The notes below the pieces were generated by a model, which did no database searches, had not been told where the DNA came from, and was given only the letters and a program-made list of their open reading frames with translations. From the NCBI GenBank assembly GCA_009823395.1, contig CM020501.1, positions 17,853,361 to 17,917,360 on the forward strand: a DNA stretch of 64,000 nucleotides, given 5' to 3'. The position numbers and the translations under genes were made by a program. Below, piece by piece: positions 1 through 12,264 of the stretch; the first letter of the stretch is position 1, and each line of letters begins with the position of its first letter. Source of the DNA: Thamnaconus septentrionalis. Its lineage: Eukaryota; Chordata; Actinopteri; Tetraodontiformes; Monacanthidae.

Positions 1-574
1 ACTCTTGGACAGAAGGTCCAACAAAGCACTTTCATTTTAGTAGGAAGCTAAAACCCAGCAGGTGGCTGCAAACAGAGGGCTCAATATTACCTTCTCCAGG
101 AGTTCTAGAGAGGTCCTCTTTTTGGATAACTGATTGTGCAAGGCTGCTCCTGCACTCTAAGGCTCTGGGATGACAAACAGAGAGATGAGAAAATGGATGG
201 GGAACTTTGAGAGCGCCGCCTGTTTGCCGGCGAGTCGTCTCGACATCCTGCCCGGCGTGTGGCTAACAAGCTCAGATTAATTACCTGGACCGACTCCCCG
301 AGCTGAGGTGCGGGCGCCTGGTGTGACACGGGAGACTGATACACTGACAGACTCACAGCTGCTCCGCTACCCCGGGACAGCGTGCGGAGAAATGAGCCGG
401 TGTGGATCCAGGACGACCTGGAAGCTTCGGTGACTTAGCGCTTCTCACTGATCGCAGATTATCAGCCGCAGAGTGTCGGTGGCGAGCGGCTGCTGCTGCT
501 CCGTTCTCTTCGGATACGTTCCTTAAGTGTCGGCATTAGGCCTTTCATTTTTGGCATCGTATGCCTTTCTGCTT
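1..574. other. unique intronic sequence, nothing recognised
   Basis: Mixed-composition DNA with several CpGs (about 200-500). I see no repeat, exon or RNA gene. Confidence 0.5.
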
Positions 575-593
575 ATAGATGGATGGATAGATG

Positions 594-680
<87 letters not shown>
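575..680. repeat. (GATA)n microsatellite, about 105 bp
   Basis: Tandem GATA/AGAT units, imperfect for the first 20 bases (GGAT variants) and perfect afterwards. Confidence 0.97.
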
Positions 681-895
681 CAGACAGTGAGAAATATAAA
701 GGTGGTAATGGACTTAAATCTACTCGGGTAACCCAGAGAGAGAGACATCTGTTGCCTCAGTAACAGGATTCTCTGAGGAGAAGTCTGGATGAATTTCTGG
801 GCTTTTAGAAATTCAATTTTCTTCCTTTTCTTCAGCCCCTCCCATCCACTTCTGTCCCAAATGGCTAAAAACTGCAGGAATGCTGGTCACATGTA

Positions 896-898
<3 letters not shown>

Positions 899-949
<51 letters not shown>

Positions 950-958
950 GTGTGTGTG
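899..958. repeat. (GT)n microsatellite
   Basis: About 30 GT units with one TT interruption near 949. Confidence 0.97.
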
Positions 959-1084
959 AGCGCACATGTAAATCCACAATTAGCGGCAGCTCTGACTGAA
1001 AAGCCCTGCTGCCTGTGCAAACCAGCCTCTCGTTACATGCCCTGCAACAAGCCCTGTGGCTATAAAGTGTTGAGAGTCTTTTCA

Positions 1085-1086
<2 letters not shown>

Positions 1087-1119
<33 letters not shown>
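1087..1119. repeat. (GT)n microsatellite
   Basis: About 16 GT units, 130 bp after the previous GT tract in the same orientation. Confidence 0.95.
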
Positions 1120-1120
<1 letters not shown>

Positions 1121-2495
1121 GTAAAACTACTTAACAGTTCTGGGTATTGCCAATTGATTTTGTAGAAGCAGTGTATTATCCGGAAAGGGACCAGAAAGAA
1201 GAACTAACGGAAGAAAAAGGAAAAAATAAAAAAGCTTCCCTGTGGGAATCTTCTCTAAGAGTCTGATTGCAATTGGCTACTTGTTAAAATTGGCCAGAAA
1301 ATATCAAAGAGTTCCTCAGCCAATGATTCCGCGGCTGAGGCTCTTTAGTGCCCCGGCAGACCAGAGGGCAGAGGTGATTTCACAAATTGCCGTTGAATTT
1401 CTGCTCCTTTTCCGACGGCTAATGTCACACGTCTCCATTCGCAGCAATTAACCAGGCAGGCTTTCAAACTGGGGCGCCGGGAACCGGATGCAGCCAGTGA
1501 GGAGCTCCTGTTCCTGAGCGCCAGTCAACTTCGTTTGGCGCAGCAGCTGTGCGAAGCTTCAAATAACCGCAGATGATAACATTTGTTTAGTGGGAAAATT
1601 AGTCCCACATGATTTGAGGCTTGATATTTACTGGACGGACACTAAAGCAGCATCACTGCTCTCATCTCGAAAACCCCCAAACAAACAAACAAACCAAAAA
1701 TAAATAAAGAACAGAGAGCCATTCAACAAAGCGCTCCATTTGGCGGCGCTTACAGAAAACTTTTATTCTCTGGGTGAGAGCCAAACGCAGAGTTGATGAG
1801 TCGACGAATAAAATGAAGTTTGAGTCACCGCAATTAAAAATGATTAGCGTTTTTTTTTTTAAGGGACAGTTTAAGGGAAAAAAAAGGTTGTTTTTTTTAG
1901 CTTCTCCTTCCTGTCATCCCCTGAAAACTACTGTATGCCAAACATTGAACAAAGTGCTGTTTAGCAACAAATACCTAATATGAATCAAATTTAAACCTCA
2001 AAGAAATGTGGGCCCTGTTACCTTAAAATGACTGCAGTAGTCTTTGTGTTTCCATAAAATAGAAAAAGAAAAAGAAAGCAAAACTGTCACGTTTCCATTC
2101 GAATGATTTGATGCTAATTGAGCGACGTCATAGGACGGCGGTGCTGGGGAAACAGAGGAGAGGATTTGAGGAAACACTCGCGAGAACGACTGTTCAGTTT
2201 TTTCAGTGCCTTCGAGAACTTTTGGCCTCCTCATGCGTCCGGACAGACCCGCTAACGCTAACCTGTCTCCCCCGCTGGGTGTAAAAACACCCGGGACAGA
2301 CGCAGATTTGTGGTGTGTGTGTCTCAACAAGGAGCCCACTCAGCGCTCATGCACAATGCTAAACCTCTAATCCCCCCCACCCACCCCCGGGGATTACGGC
2401 GGGGAACTAGTGAGGCTGGCCTCCAGTGAGCCGCCCTGACGGAGATGGACTGGCGAACACACACGTGCACTGTTCACTTATGAGACTGCGGTAGT

Positions 2496-2496
<1 letters not shown>
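1120..2496. other. unique intronic sequence; homeodomain/CCAAT-like motifs at 1240-1460
   Basis: No exon or repeat recognised. The part at 1240-1460 is AT/CAAT-rich (GATTGCAATTGG, CAGCCAATGATT, GCAGCAATTAACC) and could be regulatory, on weak grounds. Short A and T runs occur near 1215, 1850 and 1890. Confidence 0.35.

Positions 2497-2533
<37 letters not shown>
2497..2533. repeat. (GT)18 microsatellite
   Basis: Uninterrupted GT units. Confidence 0.96.
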
Positions 2534-2534
<1 letters not shown>

Positions 2535-2710
2535 ACAAACCACAGGCCAGGAGGGAGGGCTGTGACTCCGACGGTGTGTTTACATACGTGGGAGTCTCGG
2601 GGGGGTGAACAGAAAGAGAAGAAGTGTAATCTCTTCAAGTGCAATTTGCATTTTGACCACCAGTCTTTCCACATTATGCGTCTGGCCGTATAATAAGAGA
2701 GCAGGTTTTG

Positions 2711-2712
<2 letters not shown>

Positions 2713-2772
<60 letters not shown>

Positions 2773-2773
2773 C
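2713..2773. repeat. (CA)n microsatellite, about 60 bp
   Basis: About 30 CA units with one CG interruption near 2765. It lies 180 bp from the opposite-phase GT tract at 2497, so the two arms could form a long imperfect inverted repeat. Confidence 0.96.
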
Positions 2774-3180
2774 CTCGTTGTGAGTGAATCAAAGAGACGT
2801 TTCCGTGTTCTTGGACTGGGGTTTTATGTGGCGCTCGTCAATATTAAGTGCGTTGGCGATGGCAAAGCTTCTGCGGCTGGAGACGTTTGGTGCTTTTATT
2901 ATGGAACGGCCCACTATTTCCCTGTGTGGAAATCCAGAACCGTTATATGGATTATAAGGAAAATAAAAATAAAATAAAATAAATCACCGGAGCCTCCACT
3001 GGCACGGTGGCGAGTAGAAAATTGAAGTGAAATTTTAATGACTGTCCCTTTAAGAGAGTTATTACTGAACCGCATGGTCGGACCATGGATGGATACAGTT
3101 CCCGCTGCAGTAAAAGCGTCTCAATCAAAACAAACAACAAAATACAACCGCAGCAAAATGCTGCAACTGCCGCAGTCGAC

Positions 3181-3222
3181 CACCACCACCTCCTCCTCCT
3201 CCTCCTCCTCCTCCTCCTCTTC
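3181..3222. repeat. (CCA)3(CTC)n trinucleotide tract
   Basis: CCA units followed by about 11 TCC/CTC units. Confidence 0.93.
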
Positions 3223-3600
3223 TAGTGGAATACAGTGCAATAATGCTCGCTTAGCCGGCTCCTCCGCAAAACCTCCCTCTTCCTTTTTCAATCCCGTAGC
3301 CACAGAACACAATCACCGCCCGCCGTGTCGGGTATCGATGAGGGCGTGTTCGAGGCTCTCTAACAAGCCGTGAGAAGATATGGGCGCCCTCACCCCCAAC
3401 TCCCCCACGCCAACCACTTATTTTGCCGACGCGAATAAAATAACCCCGAGAACTTTTACATCTGCTGCTCCTGAATGGAGCCCATCGAGCGATTTGTGAG
3501 CCATATCTCACACGGGCGACATAAACCCCCCCCGAGCCCAAAAAAAAAGCCTCGCAGTCCCCTTCCTCCCCCTCTTCCCCTCTCTCTTTGCGCGCACACC

Positions 3601-3730
3601 TCCCCGCTCAGCCGTGAAATGACACCCCTATTTAATCAATTGTGAATCATGAAATTTTGCACAAGAGACCCCTTTTCTTTGCGCTTGACAGTGATTGAAC
3701 TGCACAGCCATGCAATTTCATTCAGCGCCG
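3601..3730. promoter_or_regulatory. candidate conserved noncoding element with MEIS/PBX-type motifs
   Basis: A 130-bp block of balanced, non-repetitive sequence between low-complexity DNA. It contains TTTAATCAATTG, TTGACAG (3685-3691, MEIS/TGIF-type) directly joined to TGATTGA (3692-3698, PBX/HOX-type), and GCAATTTCATT. Spacing and composition resemble vertebrate developmental enhancers. No conservation data were available, so this is inference. Confidence 0.3.
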
Positions 3731-3811
3731 ATGAGAAGAAACGGCAGCGGGCCGGGAGAGGGAGGGAGTGAGGGGAGGGGAGGGCGGGGGAGGGGCTGCG
3801 CTACTGTTTGA

Positions 3812-4004
3812 GTGTGTGTGTGTGTGTGTGTGTAAGTGGGAGCGAGATGAAGGTGATTTCCATGTGACATCATGGGCCCCTGCAACACAGGGTCCCTTCT
3901 GTGCATCCAAACCACGTGGTCCAACGGCCACAGTGGGGTCCAACAGTTGGGGAGGGTGTGTGTGTGTGTGTGTGTGCGCAACAGGAAGTGTGTGTGTGTG
4001 TGTG
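3812..4004. repeat. three short GT tracts
   Basis: GT runs at 3812-3833, 3956-3977 and 3988-4004, with unique DNA between. Confidence 0.9.
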
Positions 4005-4079
4005 CATTAAGAGCCTTTTGCTTCACATTTTACCACCCTCTCGCCTCTCTGAAGCGGTGACGATGGAGGTGTGGGGGTG

Positions 4080-4445
4080 AGGTTGGGGCTTTTGGGCGAA
4101 GGGGGGGCGGAGAAGACAAAGTGCAGGCGAGAGGGGAGGGGGAAAAATGGAAAAAGCAGGGAAAAGAGAGGGGAGAACAAGGGAGAGGGGTGGGGGAGAA
4201 AGACCCCTGACGAAGGGGCCTCCCTCCCATTCTCCCGCATGAGCGCGCCGGTGGGAACGCCGTTACAGTGATGTAAGGTCTGAGGCGAGCGTGTCAGGGA
4301 ACATAGCTCACATTCCTGCCATCCGTGTGTGACATAGCGGCGACACGTCGTGACCTCGGCGTGACCCCCCGGGCCTGGTCTGGCGGGGTGGGGGGAGGGC
4401 GGGAGGGGCGGAGGGAAGGAGGGAGAGGAAGGACCGCCCCCCTCA
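4080..4445. repeat. G-rich purine-skewed low-complexity stretch
   Basis: Strand-asymmetric GGGGAGG/GGGAAAA-type sequence interrupted by a short GC-rich unique segment (4215-4345). It explains the Pro/Ser-rich antisense reading frames here. Confidence 0.6.
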
Positions 4446-4509
4446 GGGAGGTGACGGGGCAAAAACAAGAACACACCCAGAGCCTGCAAATATGGCCATC
4501 GCCCCAATG

Positions 4510-5325
4510 ACCCATCCATCCATCCATCCATCCATCCATCCATCCATCATCCATCATCCATCCATCCATTCAATAATCTGTTCATCCTTCCACCCATCTA
4601 TTCATTCAATAATCCATCCATCCATCCATCCATCCATCCATCCATCCATCCATCCATTCAATAATCCATCCATCATCCATCCATCCATCCATCATCCATC
4701 CATCCATCCATCCATCATCCATCCATTCAATAATCTGTTCATCCTTCCACCCATCTATTCAATAATCTGTCCATCCATCCATCCATCCATCCATCCATCC
4801 ACCCATCTATTCAATAATCTATTCATTCTTCCATCCATCCATCCATCCATCCACCCATCTATTCAATAATCTATTCATTCTTCCATCCATCCATCCATCC
4901 ATCCATTCAATAATCTGTCCATCCATCCATCCATCCATCCATCCATCCATCCATCCATTCAATAATCTGTTCATCCTTCCACCCATCCATCCATCCATTC
5001 GATGATCTGTTCATCCTTCCATCCATCCATGAATCATCACTCCCTTTGTCTATCATCCAACATCCATCTATTCAGCAATTTGATCATTCATCCATCATCT
5101 TTCCATCCATCCATCGATGGAAAGATTCATTCCTCCATCCATCCATCCATCCATCCACCAATCTGTCAACCATCATCCATCCATCATCTTTCCATTCATC
5201 TATCATCCATCCATCATCACCCCTTTTGTATATCATCCGATCCATCCATCCATCCATCATCGCTCCTTTTGTATATTATCTAACTTCCATCCATATTTGC
5301 AAACATACATTTATCCATCAGTCCG
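4510..5325. repeat. (CCAT)n satellite with higher-order units, about 800 bp
   Basis: Long array of CCAT/CATC units broken by recurring longer segments such as ATTCAATAATCTGTTCATCC followed by TTCCACCCAT (near 4568, 4724 and 4957) and ATCTATTCAATAATC variants. The array is regular at 4510-5165 and decays to about 5325. Confidence 0.95.
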
Positions 5326-5560
5326 TCCAATTCAAACAGTCGTGTTTGTCCCTACAGGCCTTTTCCGTTAAATCAAAGCAGCTTGTGCATATAGACACTG
5401 ATGCACAAGACTGTGCAAACACAGTAAATAAAACACACAGAAGACAAATTGGAGAATTGATCCGTCCATCCACGCACTGCCGAGTCTGGATATATGTGAT
5501 GTGCTAATGATGAGCAAACATACCAGCGTGGCGAGATCCCTGCTGCCACAATGACGCCGC

Positions 5561-5586
5561 AAAAAAAAAAAAAAAAAAAACCAAAA

Positions 5587-5622
<36 letters not shown>
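5561..5622. repeat. poly-A followed by (CAA)n
   Basis: About 20 A residues, CC, then an A run and about 11 CAA units. This could be the tail of an old retroposon, but no body is recognisable upstream. Confidence 0.85.
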
Positions 5623-7084
5623 ATAGACGAGACAGAAAGGGACCTTGACACAAATGTTGTCAGAACTAAAAAAAAGTTGTTGTTCTTCCACAGCCTGTTT
5701 TCTCACTGAAAGCAATGTCTGCATTGTTGACGGGGTTACTGGGGAACAGCAGTAAAGGGTCAGAATCTTCTTCAGCTAAAGGTTTGGCAGTTATACCAGA
5801 TTTACAACATGAGAAGACGATCAAGCAGTTGAGCTTCACGACGACTCACGATTTAATGAAAATCTCAGTTCCATAACACCAGGGCGGCTCTCAAAACATA
5901 ACCTTAAAAATACAGAATTAAATTAAGTCCCGTACAAAGTATTTTTGTGTTATGACAGTTCAGCACTGGTTCTGAGTCGCATGACAGAGAATCTATTGGA
6001 TAAAAACACTTTCAGTCAAATCCCAGTTTAAAAAAGAGCCATTTGAAAAATATGACTTGCATGGGAAGTGTGAGGTGAAAAATCTCTACAACCAATGTTT
6101 CGACCACTGCAGAGCTAGATTTGAATTTCACTGGGCTGATAAGCAGTGCACCTGTCCTTTCCTCCCCCTCCCGAGGCATGCAGTGAACGAGGCTGGAGAC
6201 CCGACACACTCAGCAGCTCCTGGGCTGCGTTCACAACCGATCAGGCGCTGCGCCGAGAGCTGAGAGCTGCAGAGACGCTGCAGTTGTAACCCTGATTAAC
6301 ATAACAGGAGGCGCCGTATGTTTAGTTGGCTGCGCAGCATCGAGGCCTCTTGACTGGCAGCTGCAGCGTGACGCAGGCCGAGTTGGAACGAGTCGACTCG
6401 AGGTGCGAGGAGCAGCAGGGGTGCACGGAAAAAAATGACCCAGACGGGAAAAAAACAAGCTAAGAAGAAGACGTTTATTTGTCTGGTGTCTGCATGATTT
6501 GTATGTGACCCATTTGACTAAAGAACACAACTGCATCAACAGACTCACAATGAGTCTATTTCCTCTGTTGGCGCTCACTAGGAAAAGGAAATGGTTTCTG
6601 CACTGATCGACCGCCCTTAGATGATAACGAGGCGGGAAAGGCGGGATTGTAATCAGCTGCAGCTCCGTCAGTCAGCCGACGTTCCGTCTGCAGGAGACGA
6701 GACAATCAGGGACGCCCGCGCAACAAAAGTCCCGCTGGTTTGCAACAAACTCTCTCGCACTGGCTCCAAATGTCAAAGCTGAGCCGCAACTCCCACGAAG
6801 TCGCACTGTGAACCGAACAAAGTGTGCGAGTAAGGCAGAAAGGCAGCGGGCAAACTGAGCTAGTTAGCAGGATGGCTAAGATCTCTGTGTGTCCATAATC
6901 GTAAAGTCTGCCCACTTTGACCACTGAGGGGGGTTGCTCGCTAGCTTGCAAGCTTGTGGCTTTAATCTCGCTGGAACATATCAGGTGACCGAGCGCCTTG
7001 ACATGCATCAAGAGTTGAGCGTTAGATGGACGTAACGGAGAAAATCCGGTAATTTTTCAAAATAAAATTGTTCACTCAGATAAT
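5623..7084. other. unique intronic sequence, nothing recognised
   Basis: Moderate-GC DNA without long repeats. Frames of 60-115 codons are present on both strands but show no domain, signal peptide or splice context that I recognise. Confidence 0.45.
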
Positions 7085-7173
7085 GAATGAAACGGGATTA
7101 ATTTAACAACGGACCGACACCGGTCCGCGGCCCGGTACCAAATGACCCACGGACCGGTGGTTGGGGACCACTG
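7085..7173 (-). mobile_element. hAT-like DNA transposon terminus
   Basis: Read on the minus strand from 7173, it begins CAGTGGTCCCCAACC and continues with CCGGTCCGTGGG and GGTACCGGGCCGCGGACC. This is the terminal signature of a widespread vertebrate hAT-type element ('...GTCCCCAACC...CGGACCGG...'). The opposite terminus was not found, so this is a fragment. Family assignment is from memory of the motif. Confidence 0.55.
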
Positions 7174-8010
7174 CTATACAATACAAAACAATACAATGCA
7201 AAGTATGACAATACACAATTTATTACATAATAATGCTATCAACAATAAAAGCCAAAATGCACTGAGTTGCTTGACCAATCAGCCATTTGCATTAGCAAGC
7301 TTTCAGAGCGTTTTCTCCTCATCAAGTGGTCGGTCAATCTCCAGCAGTGACACGCAGCCTCTGCTCACTGACCGATACTGACTGGATTTCATCCCACTGG
7401 GGAGGTAGAACTCAACCACTGGACTCTGAAGCCAGTGAGATGTTCAGGAATTATCCGCCTCTCACTCCCTTTTTGTTCATTAGTGAGGAAGTCCATCCCG
7501 GCTGGCAGAGGTCCGGCAGGCAGAGAGAAAAGAAAGGCTGTTTAGTTTAATGGGGCCTGCGTCGCGTTATAGCTTTTATGCTAATGAGGGCGATCCGGAT
7601 GTGTCGGCGCGCTAACCCACGGCCACATCTGAGCGTCGCGAGGCATTGCAGCGTAACTGAAGACATCCGCTGGGCGATTCCAGCGACTTCCAGGGGGGAA
7701 GTTGTGAGCCCGTCTCCTGTCACCACGGCTGAAAAACAGCTCAGGCTGCCTGGAAGTGGCCTGAGGAGACAGTTGATGGTTGGATCTCGCAGTGAGGACG
7801 GGCTTCGCAAATGTTCATACACACACAACCACACACGGACGGACGCACGCACACGTAAATACCTTTTTTTTGGCTATATTTTCAACGGTTCATTTGTTGC
7901 ATTTACATTTGCTTAATGCGTTTTGCATGACAAGCAGTTAAACATTTGTCTTGAATATCATTTTCCAAGCGACTGGAAACAATTAATTTGAGAGTCAGGT
8001 CCCGCGGCCC
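7174..8010. other. unique intronic sequence
   Basis: AT-rich up to 7270 (possibly more of the transposon at 7174-7250: ACAATACAA repeats), then mixed. A short CA/ACGG-rich patch lies at 7820-7855. No exon seen. Confidence 0.4.
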
Positions 8011-8059
8011 GACGCGACGTTCTGACGCGACGTTCTGACGCGACGTTCTGACGCGACGA
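8011..8059. repeat. 13-bp CpG-rich tandem repeat, about 3.7 units
   Basis: Unit GACGCGACGTTCT at 8011, 8024 and 8037, with a partial fourth copy at 8050. Copies are identical. Confidence 0.95.
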
Positions 8060-8795
8060 ACTCTCGCAGCCACTTCCGGCTTCCAGCCGGAGAGCAGCGG
8101 CCGCTGTCGAGGTCGCAACGGTTTCAAAGACAAAATGAAATGAAACAAAGTAAAATAAAAAGGGTTGATCGTCCGCCTGACTGTCAGTTGGCGGCGACAA
8201 GAAAGATCAGGAGAAAACCGGTGGAAGCTGCGGTGAGGAGTTAAGACATCAACTTAACTGACTCGAAAGATTTCAAGGAAAAACGCTGATGTCATTTCAA
8301 GCAATAGGCTTGAAGTGCGCTAACGGTGTCGCCGCCACTGCACTGACGCTGCGCAGCCTTTAGCGGACGACGTTGGAGTTTGTTTAACATTCAGGAAGTG
8401 TGGCAGCAAAGTCGTGAGACTTCAATTTATTAAACCCCCAGCCTTGAGTCTGAAACCTCATCTTGACTCCATGATTTTAAACAATCATGAACAAGCAAAC
8501 GCTGCTTCCACTTCACTGGGAATTAGCCTGCATCAGCTGAACTGCTGCCACATCACAAACTCTTTCAAAGGTGACATCAAGCAGCCATTTGTCAGCAGCG
8601 GCAGGGCGACTGGACGGGGCCGCACCCGGGACGAGTCGCGGCGCAGTCCAGCCTGATTACAGAGTGTCGGCACCTCTCCAGCTTGGAAGGACCCTGAGCC
8701 CCCCCCCCGCCCCCTTCCACCTGGCTGGCATTAAAGCCCAGAGAACCAGCGTGTAGCAGGGAGACACATCTGTAGCGCTGTTGGCTTTCATTTCC

Positions 8796-8798
<3 letters not shown>

Positions 8799-8828
<30 letters not shown>
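8799..8828. repeat. (GT)n microsatellite
   Basis: About 15 GT units. Confidence 0.95.
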
Positions 8829-8829
<1 letters not shown>

Positions 8830-9000
8830 TCAGTCTGCAGGATGAGAAAAAGACAGCCTGGGCTCCGCGTGTCTCTGTGGACTGAGCAGAGGCGGAACAA
8901 AGGCACAAAGCTCCTCACACACTTTGCGCACGCAATTAGCGGAGCGCTCCGTTTCCAAGCTCCTCCCCCTCCTCCGGAACGTATTTTCGCGATGAAAGCT

Positions 9001-9050
9001 CCAAAAAAACAAAACAAAACAAAACAAAAACAAAAAACAAAAACACAAAG
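9001..9050. repeat. A-rich (AAAAC)n tract
   Basis: A4-7C units, low complexity. Confidence 0.8.
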
Positions 9051-9524
9051 TAGACACACACTCCCAGATCTCCTCAACTCTGGCCTGCTGGCTTAGTGCG
9101 ACCTCTTTCTTCTGCCACCGCCGGGAGAGATCCGGGCCAAGAATTAGGGCGAAAACCACAATTTGTAAAGGCGTTAACCTTTTAATAGAGAAAAGATGGG
9201 TTTGGCACCAGCTGAGCACCTCTGGACACCAAGCCAGAGGAGAAAAATACAGACGGGAGTTGCAATTCAGACACGGTTTCATTTTATCGGCCAATTATTC
9301 GTCCAGCTCACGTCCTGAAATAATAGGTCTGCACTGCGTTGGGTTGCATGAGCGTGCGTGTGCATTTCGACATGAACACGTGTGTGTGCATGTGCGTGCG
9401 TGTGGTTTTCAAAACAAGCTGGTGCCAAGGCTTAGCAGATAGGCTAATTAAGCTCACCACAGGGAATAAATGTTTCCTCTTCGCCTGCCATTTGTCACAC
9501 CTGGCATGGAAGTATCACCAGGAA

Positions 9525-9525
<1 letters not shown>

Positions 9526-9569
<44 letters not shown>
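9526..9569. repeat. (CA)22 microsatellite
   Basis: Uninterrupted CA. Confidence 0.96.
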
Positions 9570-9570
<1 letters not shown>

Positions 9571-9830
9571 AGGAAGGGAAGTGCTGAGGCAACAGAGCTA
9601 ACCATGGTTTTAGAATGTGGAAGCAAAAAAGGAGAATAGGGAAACTATTTGAGGGAAGAGACTAAAATGAACACACAATCGAGACAAAAAGGGGTGGAAA
9701 GTCACGAAAATCGGGAGAAACGACAAAAAAGCAGTAGTGAGAAACAGAGGGAGAACCGCAGAGCGAGACCAACAGTGCGGCTGACAGTTGTGTTGAAAAT
9801 GATGACAGAAGTTCCTGATTTCAGCAAATA

Positions 9831-9832
<2 letters not shown>

Positions 9833-9863
<31 letters not shown>
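9833..9863. repeat. (GT)15 microsatellite
   Basis: Uninterrupted GT. Confidence 0.95.
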
Positions 9864-9864
<1 letters not shown>

Positions 9865-10335
9865 TGGTGGCAGTATCAACAATTTCAAATGTAAAGAGAA
9901 AAAACACAAGTGTTCAGTGGCCCAGGCTGAAATTAGCTCGCTAACTACTAGCGCTAACGTTACCACACCATAGAAACAGAGTCAACCAAAATGAGTTGGC
10001 AGCAATAGTGGTAGTTGTTTTTCAAAAGCTGTGTCAACTTTCAGTGCTTTCATATGAGTCATGTTAGCATACTACCACGTTGGCACACTTCCACATTAGT
10101 GACGTCGCACTTTGTGTAGCTTTAGCTGACTTTGCAGCGCGGCTGGCTGCACTAATCGGTCGTTGAACGGAAAGAAGGAAAGTGCATAGCGTCAGAGCGC
10201 GAACACCGACAGGTGGAAGCATACCAGGCCAAGCAGGAAGTCTTTAGCATAGCGAGCTCCGCGGCTACCTGCCAGCGTTTCAGCTAACACCAACACAACC
10301 CTACTGCTGCCACCGCTGCTGCGATACAACTAAGA

Positions 10336-10587
10336 GAACACACACGCACACACACACACACACAGGAGATTTAAGGTTGGGATAAAAAGTGACGACAGAA
10401 ATTATGGGAAGCCTCTGCAGGGAAAAAGCTCGGGGAGGTTTGAGAGACACAAAAATAGACGTCAAGCAGCAACTTGTGCTCAGATTGAAACAAACGAGCT
10501 GCTCTTAAGAGCGCGGCACTTTGCAGCAGAAGCCTCCTGAGCAAACAGCACGCACCTGGAAGGGACACACACACACACACACACACA
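10336..10587. repeat. two CA tracts
   Basis: CA runs at 10338-10364 (one CG interruption) and 10565-10587, separated by about 200 bp of unique DNA. Confidence 0.92.
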
Positions 10588-10589
10588 GA

Positions 10590-12236
10590 CACACAGAGTC
10601 GCAGTGTGTCACACAGGCACTCGAGGGATGAAATCCACTTTTGTCTCAGCTTCCTTGAAAACGTCAACTGAAAAGCGCTTTCTGTTTTTTTCTTTTTCTT
10701 TTTTCATTTTCTGCTTACAAGCAATTACTCTCCATTAGATAAGATCTGAAGCTCGTCGCCGCAGAAGTTTTCTTTTTTTTTTTTGAGTTGGTTCCACCCC
10801 TCCTGTTCCCTCCCCCCATCCTCCCTCTCCACTGTTAGAACAGCGACGGATTCTAATTATCAGTTTCGGGAGGTGAGAGATCCTCGTGTGAGCAGCGCCA
10901 GGCGCCGTCACGTCGGCGGCGCGTTAAAGTTCTTCTTCACACGGCGGCCAATACAGGAGGAGTGAGAGGAGAGAGCCACACAACAATGGCAGAAAAAAGT
11001 TTGAAAATGTTTTGAATTGGAACTCTTCATGCTGGGGAAAAAAGACGACTTCACAAAAGCTTTCTGAAAAAAAGACTCCAAAAGTTTGGGTACATCGAAA
11101 GTTTCCTCCTCCTCCTCATCATCATCATCACCACCGAAGGAGCTGAAACTGTGGTTCAGCCACTTTCAAAGGTACTTTGGGTAGTTTTGCGAAGGAAGTA
11201 CCGAGCACTTCCTGTTGCTGAGAGGAAGACAGTTCACAGCCATCGTCGTAGCCATCGACCCACCAGCTGAGAAACGTTGCTTTACTTGATGATGAATCAA
11301 CGTGCATGCAAGAGATGCTGCGTTAAACTCTTAGGCTGCACAGCCGAGCAGCTGGTCACATGACGTGTGAGAGAGGAGAAATGGGGCGAGAGACTGGAGC
11401 CTGGCAGTGATACCAACTCTCATATTATTTTGATTTTATCCGTCGTCAGGACAAAAGAAATGGCTCTGGTGAGATGCACAGCGTGTTCCTGGCGGCGACC
11501 GCAGCGACTCGACAACAAATCTGCACCATGCTGTAAAAGTTTGCAGGTGCACCCCCCCTGAAAAACAGTAGGAGATCGTTTTCACACCTTGGACCACAAC
11601 AAGTCACCAGACAGACTCAGAGAATCGAAAGTCGCTGTCATGTGTATCACACTGTGTATTTTCTCATGTACTTGAGAAGATGAAGTGATTTTTGTGTTCA
11701 TTTATTCATTCATGTGCGTTTTACATTTGTGTTTTTATTTTTTTTAAAGGGGGGATTTGGCGCCTCAGTCGGCAGCTGCGGCTCTTGCGACGAGCTGGTT
11801 TTGTTCTCCAGAGTGTTTTTGTTTTTTTCCCGCCAAAGTTTTGCTCGGGGAGTTCTGGTGTTCATGTCGGGCCTACGTTCAAATCCAGCGACGCAATAAA
11901 GTAAATAAATAAGAGTCGACGGTAAATCAGTGTCGTGTTTGATTCTAAGTAAGATGTAAGATGAGCTTATACGAGTGTCAGCGGATTTGATTTCCTGCCA
12001 AATGTCCGTGTGCGCACGCCGCTTCTTTGGTTTTTCACCTCTTGCTACCCGAGAGGAGCCCTCAAACCTGATCAACACGTCACTTAGCCCTCCGCGGCTA
12101 ACGACGCTAGCCGCTAACACCCAGCCCTCCCTTCCGTCCTCCTCCTGCTGCTCGTATGTAATGTCTCCGTAACCCCCCCACACCCACCGCACCGCCCCCA
12201 TGTAAACTAACACATTCCACTGCCCTTAGTTGCGCT
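10590..12236. other. unique intronic sequence, nothing recognised
   Basis: Mixed DNA with T runs (10685-10710, 10770-10785, 11735-11750), a CTC/ATC trinucleotide patch at 11106-11135, and no reading frame or splice pair that I recognise. The region around 12075-12120 repeats CGCTAACNN-type words. Confidence 0.4.
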
Positions 12237-12264
12237 AACACACACACACACACACACACACACA
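12237..12264. repeat. (CA)14 microsatellite
   Basis: Uninterrupted CA. Confidence 0.95.

Noticed and set aside
4510..5325. CRISPR-like regularly repeated array
   Set aside because: Tetranucleotide satellite in a vertebrate genome; no unique spacers and no cas genes.
4492..5507. Ile-His-Pro-Ser repeat frames
   Set aside because: CCAT satellite.
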